The notes under the pieces were generated by a model. The model was not told the DNA's origin and did not search any database. It saw nothing but the letters and a program-made list of their open reading frames with translations. The position numbers and the translations under genes are program-made. Below are positions 35,703 to 44,577 of a stretch of DNA of 64,000 nt, one piece after another. The first letter of the stretch is position 1, and every line of letters begins with the position of its first letter. Origin of the DNA: Desulfosarcina widdelii (GTDB lineage: Bacteria > Desulfobacterota > Desulfobacteria > Desulfobacterales > Desulfosarcinaceae); assembly GCF_009688965.1 (NCBI RefSeq), contig NZ_AP021875.1:434001-498000 (forward strand), written 5' to 3'.

Positions 35703-37390
35703 TAATTAGTGTCGATCCATAAATGGTAATTTTCAGAGCCGAGTCGCAAAAAAAATAGAGTGGTAAAATCCTCGGCAGGATTTTTCTCACCATCGCTACA
35801 TCGGTTTGTGGCTAATTTACCGAAATCGGCTTAATGCAAGCGCACTTGTTCAACCAGTTTTCACGATGCGGAATCGATTAAGGTCTCAAGTGGCTGTTTT
35901 TCCCCTGGCGATGGTCAGCAGGTTGGCGGCCACAATCGAAGACCAAACATAGGATTTAAACGAGTCCCATCCTTTCCAGGTACAGCGGGTCAGGCCAAGG
36001 CAACGCTTCAGCCAGGAGATACCGGATTCAATACCCGCTCGAAAGCGGCGCAATCGACGATACACATATTGGCTGCGGCACATGTCGGTTTCAGATAGAC
36101 CTCGTTTCTTGGCAAAGCAGACGTCTTTGATCTTACGCGATTGGGCTCGCTTCAAGTTTTCCTTGGATGCAAAACCGCCGTCGAAGCTGGCCTTGAGGGG
36201 ATAGCGGCCATAAATTTGTTTTTGCCGCTCAAGCATCGGTATCGTCAGGTCGGCGTCGGCCGGATTGCCTTCGGTGATGACACAGTCCAAAATAAGGTTC
36301 GACGCGCCTCCGGTCAGACAGATTTTGTGACCAAACAGCGTATCGCGCCTATCCTTGACGATGATATCGGTATGTGGCTCGAACAACGATACTACTTTGT
36401 CTTTGGCATCGACCGTTTCTCCATGAAGAACCCGGCGTTCGGTCTGGTGGATCACCCTGCGGGTCAGATCGACAAAATGTTCGATCTGGAAGCCAATCGT
36501 CATGACCAGCGGGTCGCAGGTCGCACCGGCATTGATCGCAGCGACTGCCTTATGAGCGTACCCAACCACTTTGCGACTGGTTTTGAGCAGGTCCACATAG
36601 GCAACCTTACGCTTGTTTTTCCGTTTGGCATTCATCACCGCCAGCATCCGTCGTTTGGCAACACGGGTATGGTTATGGAAGTCAGGAACTGTGATCCCCG
36701 ATTCATCCCGGAAGCGCTTCAGCAGCCTCGTCAACACGCGAACACCATCCCACAGCAGGTTGGAGTCGGTGGGATGATGGATGTGAGTTTCAACGCACGT
36801 GCAATCGACCCGGACCTGTCGGCCCTTTTCAATGCCCTTTTGCTTCGCATATCCCAAAAGATCCGCATTGATCAGTTCCCAGGTGGCGTCCGATATGCCT
36901 TTGATATTTTTGTTCAGGGCGGATTTTTTGTATCCCTTGTCGGCGATACCGATCCGGCAGAACCAACTCAATGCCTGCGAATCGACAATATGAAATGCCA
37001 GTTCATCATACGTAAAACCGAAAAGGATTTTGACGATAGCACAACGCAGTACCTGGTCGGCGCTCATGCCGTCAGCCCCAGTTCGATAGGCCACCAGCTT
37101 GCCCTTGTTCAAATCTTGAAGAACGCGATCACAGATGATAGGGTGAGCATCGATGATACCACTGATAGCTGTAAGTTCTTTTGCTTGGGCGTGGTCTTTG
37201 ATCTGAGGCATCAGGGGCATCTGTTTTTGCCATTTTTCGCGCATTTTGTGATCGGCTCCTTTCTTTCTTTTGTAGTGATATTGGTTGTTTGGCGACTTTC
37301 AATATACTACAAAGAGAAGAGAAAAACCACTACAAAATGCGCGTTTCTTATTTATTACAGGTAGTTATTCCTGTGGATGAGCACTAATTA
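35703..37390. mobile_element. ISNCY-like insertion sequence, apparently complete
   Basis: One transposase gene inside ends that match as TAATTAGTGTCGATCCA (35703-35719) and, inverted, TAATTAGTGCTCATCCA (37390-37374), 14 of 17 positions. TAATTA is itself palindromic, so it may be a 6-bp target duplication, leaving an IS body of 35709-37384 with GTG...CAC ends. Confidence 0.65.
35886..37244 (-). CDS. Transposase, ISNCY (ISDol1-like) family
   Basis: 452 residues, full length for the group. MREKWQKQMPLMPQIKDHAQ begins the N-terminal DNA-binding region; VRVDCTCVETHIHHPTDSNL carries the first Asp of a DDE/RNase H fold, KASFDGGFASKENLKRAQ the second acidic patch, and SRAGIESGISWLKR-like sequence (RAGIESGISWLKRCLG) the final Glu. 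AGGAG lies 11 bases upstream of the ATG. No frameshift seen, so probably active or recently so. Confidence 0.85.
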   Translation of the reverse strand: MREKWQKQMPLMPQIKDHAQAKELTAISGIIDAHPIICDRVLQDLNKGKLVAYRTGADGMSADQVLRCAIVKILFGFTYDELAFHIVDSQALSWFCRIGIADKGYKKSALNKNIKGISDATWELINADLLGYAKQKGIEKGRQVRVDCTCVETHIHHPTDSNLLWDGVRVLTRLLKRFRDESGITVPDFHNHTRVAKRRMLAVMNAKRKNKRKVAYVDLLKTSRKVVGYAHKAVAAINAGATCDPLVMTIGFQIEHFVDLTRRVIHQTERRVLHGETVDAKDKVVSLFEPHTDIIVKDRRDTLFGHKICLTGGASNLILDCVITEGNPADADLTIPMLERQKQIYGRYPLKASFDGGFASKENLKRAQSRKIKDVCFAKKRGLSETDMCRSQYVYRRLRRFRAGIESGISWLKRCLGLTRCTWKGWDSFKSYVWSSIVAANLLTIARGKTAT

Positions 37391-37758
37391 GCAAGCAACC
37401 GATAGTCAATGTAGCCTTACTCCTTAATTACGATGGAATAATGAGAAAGCGTTACCTGGCAAGAGATGATGACATCAAGTGAAATATGAAATTCAAATTT
37501 TTTTTGGATTTTAATGGGAATAACGGTATATGAGAGCGTGGCAATTAATCTGCTGGCGCAATATGCTGGCAAGAATGTCAGATCAGGAGAGCTTGAAACC
37601 AAAATACCGGCTTGAAGACTCAAAGATAAAAAAATGAAGACGTGAATACTGGTTGAAAATTCGAAAAAAATGATGGCTGTAAACTTGAATTTCGAGGATA
37701 GGGGAGGGTGTTTTAGTGACTAATTTAGGAAATCAAAACATTGATTTTATAATAAAAA

Positions 37759-37785
37759 TGGCGGAAGTGCATGGGAATCGAACCC
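37759..37785 (-). tRNA. 3' fragment of a tRNA-Sec (selC) gene, probable attachment site
   Basis: On the minus strand GGGTTCGATTCCCATGCACT then TCCGCCA: T-loop TTCGATT, an 8-base acceptor strand GCACTTCC, discriminator G and CCA. An 8-base acceptor with 3' TCCGCCA is typical of bacterial tRNA-Sec. The 5' half of the T-stem no longer pairs beyond GGG and no tRNA body precedes it, as expected at the distal att site of an element integrated in a tRNA gene. Confidence 0.5.
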
Positions 37786-37845
37786 TGTGCGACATCTATA
37801 ACCAACTGAATTAAAAACGATAATATTTGCCAATTTCAATTTCGG

Positions 37846-37915
37846 GGTAATCCCGGGGTAATGCCCATCTTCCACTGAACAGCCTAAAGTTCCAAATACA
37901 TCATTTTAGGCAGTA
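37846..37915 (+). repeat. Dispersed repeat, copy 2 (partner 30834-30906)
   Basis: GTAATCCCGGGGTAATGCCC at the start, ATACATCATTTTAGGCAG at the end. Same orientation as copy 1, 7 kb away, so the pair brackets the accessory segment. Confidence 0.6.
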
Positions 37916-37917
37916 AT

Positions 37918-37946
37918 GAAAGGCTCTCTTTCGAGGGCCTTTTTTA
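37918..37946 (+). terminator. Rho-independent terminator-like hairpin
   Basis: GAAAGGCTCTC-TTTC-GAGGGCCTTTTTT, ten-pair stem with G-U pairs and a T-run. Also forms the abrupt end of the IS3 orfB remnant on the other strand. Confidence 0.65.
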
Positions 37947-38087
37947 TTTCGGTTCGTCGATGAGCCGCATCAGTTTCAGATCCTCGGCCTTGATTGGTTT
38001 GGGCTTGTAATAATACGAGGAGCGGTGAAGGTTCAGCAGCCGACACTGCCGGGCAACGCTCAGGTTCGGTGCCTCGGGATCCACCAT
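37944..38087 (-). pseudogene. IS3-family OrfB, truncated
   Basis: 47 codons starting MVDPEAPNLSVARQCRLLNL, then HRSSYYYKPKP, the start of an IS3 OrfB. It ends ...LMRLIDEPK-stop where homologues continue LIDEQ... into the DDE domain. It overlaps orfA by 28 bases in another frame, as in IS3 elements. The integrase core is lost. Confidence 0.7.
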
Positions 38088-38356
38088 CTGCTTTCGCTGC
38101 TTGCAGCTTCGACTTTCAGTTGGCCGATCTGCCTGTAAAGTTCATCAGCCTGGGCCTCGGCCTGTTTGCGGGTCTTGCGACCCTTGTCGAAAACATCGGC
38201 GGCACTATCGACCAACGCCCGTTTCCAGTTGTTGATCATCGTGGGATGAACCTCAAGTCGGGCAGCCAGTTCAGCAATGGGCCCATCGTTTTTCAAGGCT
38301 GCCAAGGCGAGCTTCGCCTTGAACTGGGGACAATAGCTTCTACTTTTCTTGCTCAT
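38060..38356 (-). CDS. IS3-family transposase OrfA
   Basis: 98 residues. MSKKSRSYCPQFKAKLALAA, then KNDGPIAELAARLEVHPTMI and NNWKRALV form the IS3/IS911 helix-turn-helix. A leucine-zipper-like stretch follows (ADELYRQIGQLKVEAASSES). The usual 'E.dFLKKK' end is missing, so a small deletion may have moved the frame before the orfB overlap. AAAGGATCTGACC precedes the ATG. Confidence 0.75.
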   Translation of the reverse strand: MSKKSRSYCPQFKAKLALAALKNDGPIAELAARLEVHPTMINNWKRALVDSAADVFDKGRKTRKQAEAQADELYRQIGQLKVEAASSESRWWIPRHRT

Positions 38357-38588
38357 GGTCAGATCCTTTCAAATTTGGCTGACCCGGAGCTTATCATACT
38401 GTCCAGTTTTTTGGGACCACCGCCGTTCCCTGGCATTCGACCAACTCATTGTTGAAGTAGTCTACAATTTAACCAATTACCTAAACAAAGTTGACCTTAT
38501 ATTTTTTTGAGGCGTAGCGAAGTTTCGTTGATGCGAAAAGCCGACTCAAATAGACATTTCAGGATGGCCTTGAACTGATCAAACTTCG
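38357..38588. other. Spacer between IS3 remnant and panD
   Basis: Outer part of the IS3 remnant then unremarkable sequence; no clear terminator for the pan operon was found. Confidence 0.35.
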
Positions 38589-38948
38589 TCAATGCCCGTC
38601 TGTCTTCGCCTTTACGCGGTTCTCAGGACCCATGATTAACACCACTGGTCGATGAACATCGGCCTCTGATTCGTCGAGATAAGCGTAACTGACAATGATG
38701 ATTTGGTCGCCTGTTTGAACCAGCCGGGCAGCTGCTCCGTTGAGGCAAATCTGACCACTGGATCCAGGAATCACATAGGTCGAAAACCGAGCGCCGTTAT
38801 TACAGTTGTAGATGTCAACTTTTTCATTCACGCGAAGTCGTGCTTTGTCTATAAGTTCGGTGTCAATGGAAATCGAACCTTCGTAATTCAGATCGGCTCC
38901 TGTGACCGTAGCCCGGTGAAGTTTGGATTTGAGCATAGCTATTTGCAT
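38589..38948 (-). CDS. panD: Aspartate 1-decarboxylase proenzyme
   Basis: 119 residues. Makes beta-alanine from aspartate for pantothenate. MQIAMLKSKLHRATVTGADL and NYEGSISIDTELID contain the conserved Lys/His and the Gly-Ser self-cleavage site (EGS) that yields the pyruvoyl group; IYNCNNGARFSTYVIPG and GAAARLVQTGDQIIIVSYA follow the family. I chose the ATG at 38948, eight bases from AGGA; an ATG at 38957 would sit on the ribosome site. Third gene of panC-coaX-panD, 12 bases after coaX. Confidence 0.93.
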   Translation of the reverse strand: MQIAMLKSKLHRATVTGADLNYEGSISIDTELIDKARLRVNEKVDIYNCNNGARFSTYVIPGSSGQICLNGAAARLVQTGDQIIIVSYAYLDESEADVHRPVVLIMGPENRVKAKTDGH

Positions 38949-38960
38949 GGCAATCATCCT

Positions 38961-39731
38961 CTAAGAGTTCATATTGTGCGCCAGTAACAATCCTTCCAGC
39001 ACCAATTGTGGACGAATCACGTCTATCAAATCGGTGGGTTCGAATAGCCCTGCAAATTCGCCGGTACCGATCACCAATGGTTGGCGGCCCTGAAAAGCTT
39101 CGTTACGAATGTGGCTGATGATTTCCCGCGCCATGCCGATCTGGCCGTGATACAATCCTGACTGCATGCATTCCGCCGTGGACCGACCAAGTACATGATC
39201 CACAGGAGCAATTTCCACACTGGACAGCTTGGCCGCCCGGGTTACCAGGGCTTCGAGGGAAATTCGTATGCCGGGCAGGATCACTCCGCCGAAATAGGTT
39301 TTATCCGGTCCGATCGCGCAGAACGTCGTAGCCGTGCCAAAACCGGCCACTACCAGCTCGCGGTCCGGGTAATGATGAACGGCGGCAATGGCATTGGCAA
39401 TTCGGTCCGCCCCTACTTCCAAAGGATTGCGATAACGGATCTTCAAGCCTGTACGTACACCGGAACGGATGATAAATGGCTCCACGGAAAAATATTTATG
39501 ACAGGCGCCGATTAGAGCGTGGGTGGCTTCCGGCAATACCGAACTCATAGCAACCTGTTTCACCGACTGGAGAGGAATTTCGTTGGATAATAGCACTCCT
39601 CGAAGAAACAGCCCAAATTCGTCGACCGAGATCCTTGTACTGGAGGTGCGGCGAAATTCGAGCTTTAAGTCTTGGCCGTCGAACACTCCGCCGACGAAAT
39701 GGGTGTTGCCAATATGAAGACACAAGATCAT
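38961..39731 (-). CDS. coaX: Type III pantothenate kinase
   Basis: 256 residues. First step of CoA synthesis, ATP-dependent phosphorylation of pantothenate; K+-dependent and not inhibited by CoA in known members. MILCLHIGNTHFVGGVFDGQ is the N-terminal phosphate-binding loop, EVGADRIANAIAAVHHYP has the catalytic Asp, FGTATTFCAIGPDKTYFGGV and ILPGI follow. The usual first Asp of DxGNT is His here (LHIGNT). ATG at 39731 is preceded by GGGAGG and overlaps panC by four bases. Confidence 0.9.
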   Translation of the reverse strand: MILCLHIGNTHFVGGVFDGQDLKLEFRRTSSTRISVDEFGLFLRGVLLSNEIPLQSVKQVAMSSVLPEATHALIGACHKYFSVEPFIIRSGVRTGLKIRYRNPLEVGADRIANAIAAVHHYPDRELVVAGFGTATTFCAIGPDKTYFGGVILPGIRISLEALVTRAAKLSSVEIAPVDHVLGRSTAECMQSGLYHGQIGMAREIISHIRNEAFQGRQPLVIGTGEFAGLFEPTDLIDVIRPQLVLEGLLLAHNMNS

Positions 39732-40504
39732 CGTTCGCCTCCCTCGTCTATGGGTCGGTTGTCGATCAGCCTCACTCCGCCACAGTGAATCGCCGCACAA
39801 CGACGGCCTTCAAAATCCTGGACATAGTCAACATTAAACCCACCCGCTTCAAGTAAACGGGCCACCTCCTCGGCCGGCGCCCGGGTGGCTAACAGCCTGG
39901 GGAATCCGGCAGCTTTCCGTCGATGGGTCTTGGATAGAAGAAGGTTGCGCGAACTCAAGGCCAACTGATCCGTTTCGCGAATCGTGGGACAGCCGATAAT
40001 AGTCACGGGCATGAAAAAGGCATCCACCATTCCTTTGACCAACTGGAGCTGTTGCCAATCCTTCTCGCCAAAATAAGCCCGTTGCGGTTGTGCCAGGTTC
40101 AATAGTTTCATGACCACGCTTAGAACTCCATCAAAGTGGCCAGGACGGTGAGCACCGCACAGCAGACGGCTGACTTCGTTTTCGGAAACCCGATACCGGT
40201 AATCGTCAGGATAAAGATCGCGGTATTCGGGAAAGAAAATGGCATCCACCCGCTCCGATTCACAAAGTTTGCGGTCATCTTCAAAGGTGTTCGGATAGTT
40301 GGTCAAATCTTTCTGATCGTTGAATTGGGTGGGGTTAACGAACAAACTGATGGCGCAAATATCATTTTCCCGCCGACAGCGGGCAATTAATGACTGGTGT
40401 CCCGCATGAAGGGCGCCCATGGTGGGGACCAGCCCCACACTTTGGGTTGATGGAATCGTATTGCGCCAGTCCTGCCACGCACTGATACTGGTAAGAATTT
40501 TCAT
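39728..40504 (-). CDS. panC: Pantoate-beta-alanine ligase (pantothenate synthetase)
   Basis: 258 residues, slightly short for the family. Joins pantoate and beta-alanine with ATP. LVPTMGALHAGHQSLIARCR carries the HxGH motif, SLFVNPTQFNDQKDLTNYP, GHFDGVLSVVMKLLNLAQPQ, YFGEKDWQQL and RETDQLALSSRN (KMSKS-like loop) complete the active site. First gene of the operon; the downstream order coaX-panD places three CoA genes together. No panB is nearby. Confidence 0.93.
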   Translation of the reverse strand: MKILTSISAWQDWRNTIPSTQSVGLVPTMGALHAGHQSLIARCRRENDICAISLFVNPTQFNDQKDLTNYPNTFEDDRKLCESERVDAIFFPEYRDLYPDDYRYRVSENEVSRLLCGAHRPGHFDGVLSVVMKLLNLAQPQRAYFGEKDWQQLQLVKGMVDAFFMPVTIIGCPTIRETDQLALSSRNLLLSKTHRRKAAGFPRLLATRAPAEEVARLLEAGGFNVDYVQDFEGRRCAAIHCGGVRLIDNRPIDEGGER

Positions 40505-41430
40505 CTATATCTTCCTTGGTTGGGAGAATCCGCAATGGTTTCTCCTTTTATAATCGAATAGCAACTCAACAAGTTAAGCTGATTAACGGAGCCCGGCTCT
40601 GGAGCGGATAATCATCTTGTGGCGTTTAAGCTCCTTATTTGAAGCAATGAACCAGCTTCGATTATGAAGTGGTAAACAGCTTAAGCGCTACCCAAGGGCA
40701 TTGTACTTGCGTATTGTTTTTTTGAAGAGTCAAAGTGGTGACAGGCCTGGTGCTCGTGGGAGTTGTTGCCGAAAAAGAAGAAAAGCGTACGGGTGGCAGA
40801 ATAAAAAGCCGTTGTCAGCCATGGAGCAGGAAAATTGCGGTACTTGTCTCATGGATCAAGTCCTTCCCTAGAGGTAAAGCGGTTGATTGTAAGTAGTTTT
40901 GGTTGAACAGTCAGTCGCCGTCCGTTATCCGGATCAGCGCCGTGGCGATATCTTATTGCATAACATTTATTTTTGTTGTCACAAGGCTTTTTGAACTCGG
41001 CGGCGTTTGCTTGCCGGTATGAAAAGCCTGCATGGAAAAGGCGCTCACCATAAGTATATCGGTGGATAAGAATCATAACCCATTTAATTTGTCAACAGCA
41101 CGATATCCTACGCAGCACTTCTGTGTGAACAGAGATTGGTTCGGTTGGGTGCCGGCTGCACAATCACATATTCATCGCATATTTTCGATCCCCTCACAAT
41201 GAGGTCAAAACGATGACGGCACTGGGATCAGTGTCATGGACCTATCGCGGTCCACCGGCTGGTGCAGGCCGAACAAAACAAAGACCGGTTTCCGTAATTG
41301 CGATGTTACAGGCCAACTGAGCATTTCTTTTCTAAATCATAGGCGTTACCCGATTTCAAGGATTTGTGCTGAAAACGAATGCAGGTGCAGAATTTACCTA
41401 AGCTCATCCGTTGAATTTGTACTTGTTCCT
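40505..41430. other. Long spacer without recognisable gene
   Basis: About 0.9 kb upstream of panC and downstream of the TetR gene. I found no conserved frame, RNA gene or repeat family from this window; short open frames here look random. Confidence 0.5.
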
Positions 41431-42072
41431 TCAATTGTGCACACCCAAAATTCGAAGAAACAAATCGTTGAGTTTTTTGGGCACGTCATCCGGGCGCTGT
41501 GTTCCCATAATGGCTTCATCGCAACCGCCGCGAAAGCTGTAAAACATGACCACCGCAGTCCACCGTTCATCTTCAACTTGCCAAGCCCCCGCTTTAGCGC
41601 CATCATTAATGAGCTTTGTAAGATAGCGGTTGATTTCCGCATCGGCCATTGCGTGCCGAAACGGCATGCCCAAACCGTAGATCACGACGTCGTGGAGTTC
41701 GATCATTTCGAAATAGGCATCGACTGCCGCTTCGATCCAGGCCTTGAGGCGCCCACGCCAATCATCGGCCGCACAGCTTTCCACGCGTGTTCGGACACGG
41801 CTCATGATCTCTTTTTCGAAGCCTTCCCGCAAAACCTTTAGCAGTTCGGCTTTATTTTCGAAGTAATGGTAAAGCGTACCCTTTGCGAAATCGGCAGCGG
41901 CAGCGATTTCGTCCATCGTCGTGGCTTCGTAGCCCTTTTCCACGAATAGCCTGCCTGCAGCTTCGATCAACGTTGCGCGTCTTTGATCTGCTTTCCTTGG
42001 ACCCGACGGTGCGCCGATTCGGCGGGCGGACCTGCGGTTTGAATGTTTTGGAGCGGAAGCGGCTTGTTTCAT
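41431..42072 (-). CDS. TetR-family transcriptional regulator
   Basis: 213 residues. A basic N-terminal extension (~1-30), then the TetR helix-turn-helix RRATLIEAAGRLFVEKGYEA, TTMDEIAAAADFAKGTLYHY. The C-terminal ligand domain is undiagnostic. Transcribed away from the molybdopterin oxidoreductase gene, with two inverted-repeat sites in the spacer, so it probably controls both directions. Confidence 0.88.
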   Translation of the reverse strand: MKQAASAPKHSNRRSARRIGAPSGPRKADQRRATLIEAAGRLFVEKGYEATTMDEIAAAADFAKGTLYHYFENKAELLKVLREGFEKEIMSRVRTRVESCAADDWRGRLKAWIEAAVDAYFEMIELHDVVIYGLGMPFRHAMADAEINRYLTKLINDGAKAGAWQVEDERWTAVVMFYSFRGGCDEAIMGTQRPDDVPKKLNDLFLRILGVHN

Positions 42073-42126
42073 ATTTTTCTCCCTGTTCGCTCATACCGGA
42101 CGATCGCGCGTGAACATGAGCGGTAT

Positions 42127-42167
42127 ATTCGACCATCAGTCGAATTAATATTGACTCGCGGTCGAAT
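42127..42167. promoter_or_regulatory. Two TetR-type operators
   Basis: ATTCGAC-CATCA-GTCGAAT (42127-42145, perfect 7-bp arms) and ATTGAC-TCGCG-GTCGAAT (42150-42167, one base missing in the left arm). The centres are ~22 bases apart, two helical turns. TTGACT at 42151-42156 may also serve as a -35. Confidence 0.7.
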
Positions 42168-42233
42168 TTACCATAAACTTCAACTGATTTAAACCTAAAA
42201 TTTAAAATTGTTATATGAAAATAGGGGTTTAAA

Positions 42234-44426
42234 ATGAGTGAAACCCGAAGAAGTTACTGCGGCCTTTGTCATCCACGATGCGGCACCTTGCTGCACATTG
42301 AAAACGGCAAGGTTGTAAAAGTCACCGGCGATCCGGATCATCCCATCAACCGGGGGGCCATCTGCGCACGCGGCCGATTGATGCCGGACCACATCTATCA
42401 TCCGCAACGCCTGAATTACCCTTTAAAACGAACCGGGGAAAGAGGGCAGGGCGGCTGGCAGCGGGTGACGTGGGACCAGGCCTTGGACGAGGTGGCGGAA
42501 AAACTGTCGAGCTTAAAGGAAAAATACGGCGCCGAAACGCTGACGTTTACGCACGGCACCAAGCGAACGTATCATTGGGATTGCCGCCGCTTTTTTAACC
42601 TGTTCGGCTCTCCCAATACATGTGGCGTAAACACCATCTGCATGTGCCCGAGTTATGCGACCGAATTCGCCACATACGGAGGTATGATCATGGGCAGTGA
42701 GGTGCCGGCCTCCAGATGCATCGTAATGTGGGGTTGCAACGCTTCACAGTCAAATCCGAATATCCTGTACCCGATGATCGTTCAGGCCAGAAAAAATGGC
42801 GCCAAAATGATCGTCATCGACCCTCGAAGAACCAGAGAGGCAGACAAGGCCGATCTTTGGCTGCAGATTCGCCCGGGTACGGACCTGGCCCTGATGCTTG
42901 GATGGATTCGCCTGATTATTGCTGAAGACCTTTATGATCATGAATTTGTATCCAACTGGACCGTTGGCTTTGAAGAACTCAAGACGGAGGTAGCGTCGTA
43001 CACGCCGGAGAAGGTTTCCGAGATCACATCGGTGCCTGCCGATCTTGTTGTCGGATCGGCCAGAATGTACGCAGCATCCCGACCCGCTGTGATTCCTTTC
43101 GGACTGGGTTTGGATAAACAGGGAATCAATGCCACCCAGTGCGCCCGGGGCCGGGCCATTATCCGGGCAATTACCGGCAATCTGGAAGTCCCCGGTGGGG
43201 AGGTTTTCAGCCTGACCGGTGAAGTGGGTAAAATCAGGGATGCCGTGTATTTGGAGATTAATGACGTTCTACCTGAGAGCCAACGGGTCAAGCAGCTTGG
43301 TGCGGACCAGTACCCTTTTTTCGGTTTTCCCGGTTGGGAAAAAAACTCGGCTGCCAACAAAAAGCTGCCTGAAGGGTACATGGCCGCGCCCGAGGCATGG
43401 CATTCCAACCTGGCCCATGCCAGAGAGGTCATGAACGCAATTATAACCGGAAAGCCGTATCCGGTAACGGCCGCGATCACCCTGGCAAACAACCCGCTGC
43501 TTGCTTTGCCCAACACGCAGCAGGTGTTTGAAGCGCTAAAGGCCCTGGAGCTTTATGTGGTCATGGATTACTACATGACGCCATCTGCAGCGTTGGCCGA
43601 TTACGTCTTCCCCGCGTCCACTACAGTGGAGCAGCCTGAACTCTGGCTGACCAGCGGATTTTGCATGGCCTGCCCGCAGGGAATTGACCCGATTTACGAA
43701 CGTCGAAACAGTTACGACTTTTACCGCGGCCTGGGTGTGCGGCTGGGTCAGGAAAAATACTGGCCCTGGAAAACCGTGGAAGAGGTTTACGATCATTGTC
43801 TGGAACCGGTGGGACTGACGTTTAAACAACTGGTGGAGCAATATGGTGTTCTGGGTCAGAGACAATATCGTCGTTACGAACAACTCGGGTTCGGCACCCC
43901 TTCTGGGAAAGTCGAGCTTAAATCCTCGATCTTCGAAGAACTCGGAGCAGATCCGCTTCCCCACTATCGGGAACCCAAATGGAGCCCGGTGGGCAGTCCA
44001 AAACTGGCAGAAGAATATCCGCTGATCCTCATTACGGGAAGCCGCTTCATGCCGATGTATCATTCCGAGCAGCGGCAAATCGAAAAGGCCCGTAAAAAAG
44101 TGCCTGATCCTCTGGTCACGATTCATCCCAAAACAGCTGAAAAGCTGGGATTGTCCACGGGGGACTGGGCCGTCATTTCGACGCCGCATGGCTCGATACG
44201 TCAACGCGTCAAGCTTTCGGATGCCATCCATCCCAAAATGGCGGACTTACAGCATTCGTGGTGGTTCCCGGAGCGTGAGCCAAATCTTCCCGAGCTTTTC
44301 GGGGTCTTCGAATCGAACGCAAACCTTCTTTGCCCGGATGCCCCGGAGTTTTGCAGCCCGGAAATCGGCAGCTGGCCTCATTCGGCTTTGTTGTGTCGTA
44401 TTGATAAGGAACAGGAGGCTTCCTAA
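42234..44426 (+). CDS. Molybdopterin oxidoreductase (DMSO reductase family), catalytic subunit
   Basis: 730 residues. N-terminal [4Fe-4S] motif Cys9, Cys12, Cys16 and Cys44 (YCGLCHPRCG...GAICARGR), then the Mo-bis-MGD domains: RRFFNLFGSPNTCGVNTICM with a candidate Cys ligand, MWGCNASQSNPN, VIDPRRTREADKADLWLQIR, RPGTDLALMLGWIRL; C-terminal PLILITGSRFMPMYHSEQRQ and IHPKTAEKLGLSTGDWAVIS. No twin-arginine signal, so cytoplasmic. No FeS partner subunit adjoins. Divergent from the TetR gene and followed by E1 subunits. Substrate unknown; acetylene hydratase-like and (de)hydroxylating members belong to the same broad group. Confidence 0.88.
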   Translation: MSETRRSYCGLCHPRCGTLLHIENGKVVKVTGDPDHPINRGAICARGRLMPDHIYHPQRLNYPLKRTGERGQGGWQRVTWDQALDEVAEKLSSLKEKYGAETLTFTHGTKRTYHWDCRRFFNLFGSPNTCGVNTICMCPSYATEFATYGGMIMGSEVPASRCIVMWGCNASQSNPNILYPMIVQARKNGAKMIVIDPRRTREADKADLWLQIRPGTDLALMLGWIRLIIAEDLYDHEFVSNWTVGFEELKTEVASYTPEKVSEITSVPADLVVGSARMYAASRPAVIPFGLGLDKQGINATQCARGRAIIRAITGNLEVPGGEVFSLTGEVGKIRDAVYLEINDVLPESQRVKQLGADQYPFFGFPGWEKNSAANKKLPEGYMAAPEAWHSNLAHAREVMNAIITGKPYPVTAAITLANNPLLALPNTQQVFEALKALELYVVMDYYMTPSAALADYVFPASTTVEQPELWLTSGFCMACPQGIDPIYERRNSYDFYRGLGVRLGQEKYWPWKTVEEVYDHCLEPVGLTFKQLVEQYGVLGQRQYRRYEQLGFGTPSGKVELKSSIFEELGADPLPHYREPKWSPVGSPKLAEEYPLILITGSRFMPMYHSEQRQIEKARKKVPDPLVTIHPKTAEKLGLSTGDWAVISTPHGSIRQRVKLSDAIHPKMADLQHSWWFPEREPNLPELFGVFESNANLLCPDAPEFCSPEIGSWPHSALLCRIDKEQEAS

Positions 44427-44577
44427 ATTCATGCACGTCATCTCCAGCGATACACCGGGTCGAGCTGCAGATGACCTACAAAGAGCTTGGAGACTTTTTT
44501 TACCGATGATGTTCAATCGACTTAAGCCTGTATTTACCAGAGTATTCAACTAAAATTTTACATTTTTACGGAGGCCT

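Larger units (their letters stand above)
37391..37943. other. Junction region between IS element and IS3 remnant
   Basis: AT-rich, no gene. Holds the tRNA-Sec 3' fragment (37759-37785), the second copy of the 30834 repeat (37846-37915) and its terminator-like hairpin (37918-37946). Confidence 0.55.
37944..38425 (-). mobile_element. IS3-family remnant
   Basis: Left end of an IS3-type element (ACTGGACAGTATGATAAGC on the minus strand near 38415-38390), a complete-looking orfA and only ~47 codons of orfB before an abrupt junction with the dispersed repeat. Not able to move on its own. Confidence 0.7.

Noticed and set aside
36141-37364. Plus-strand open frame of about 400 codons inside the IS element
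   Set aside because: Antisense to a well-supported transposase; no family likeness.
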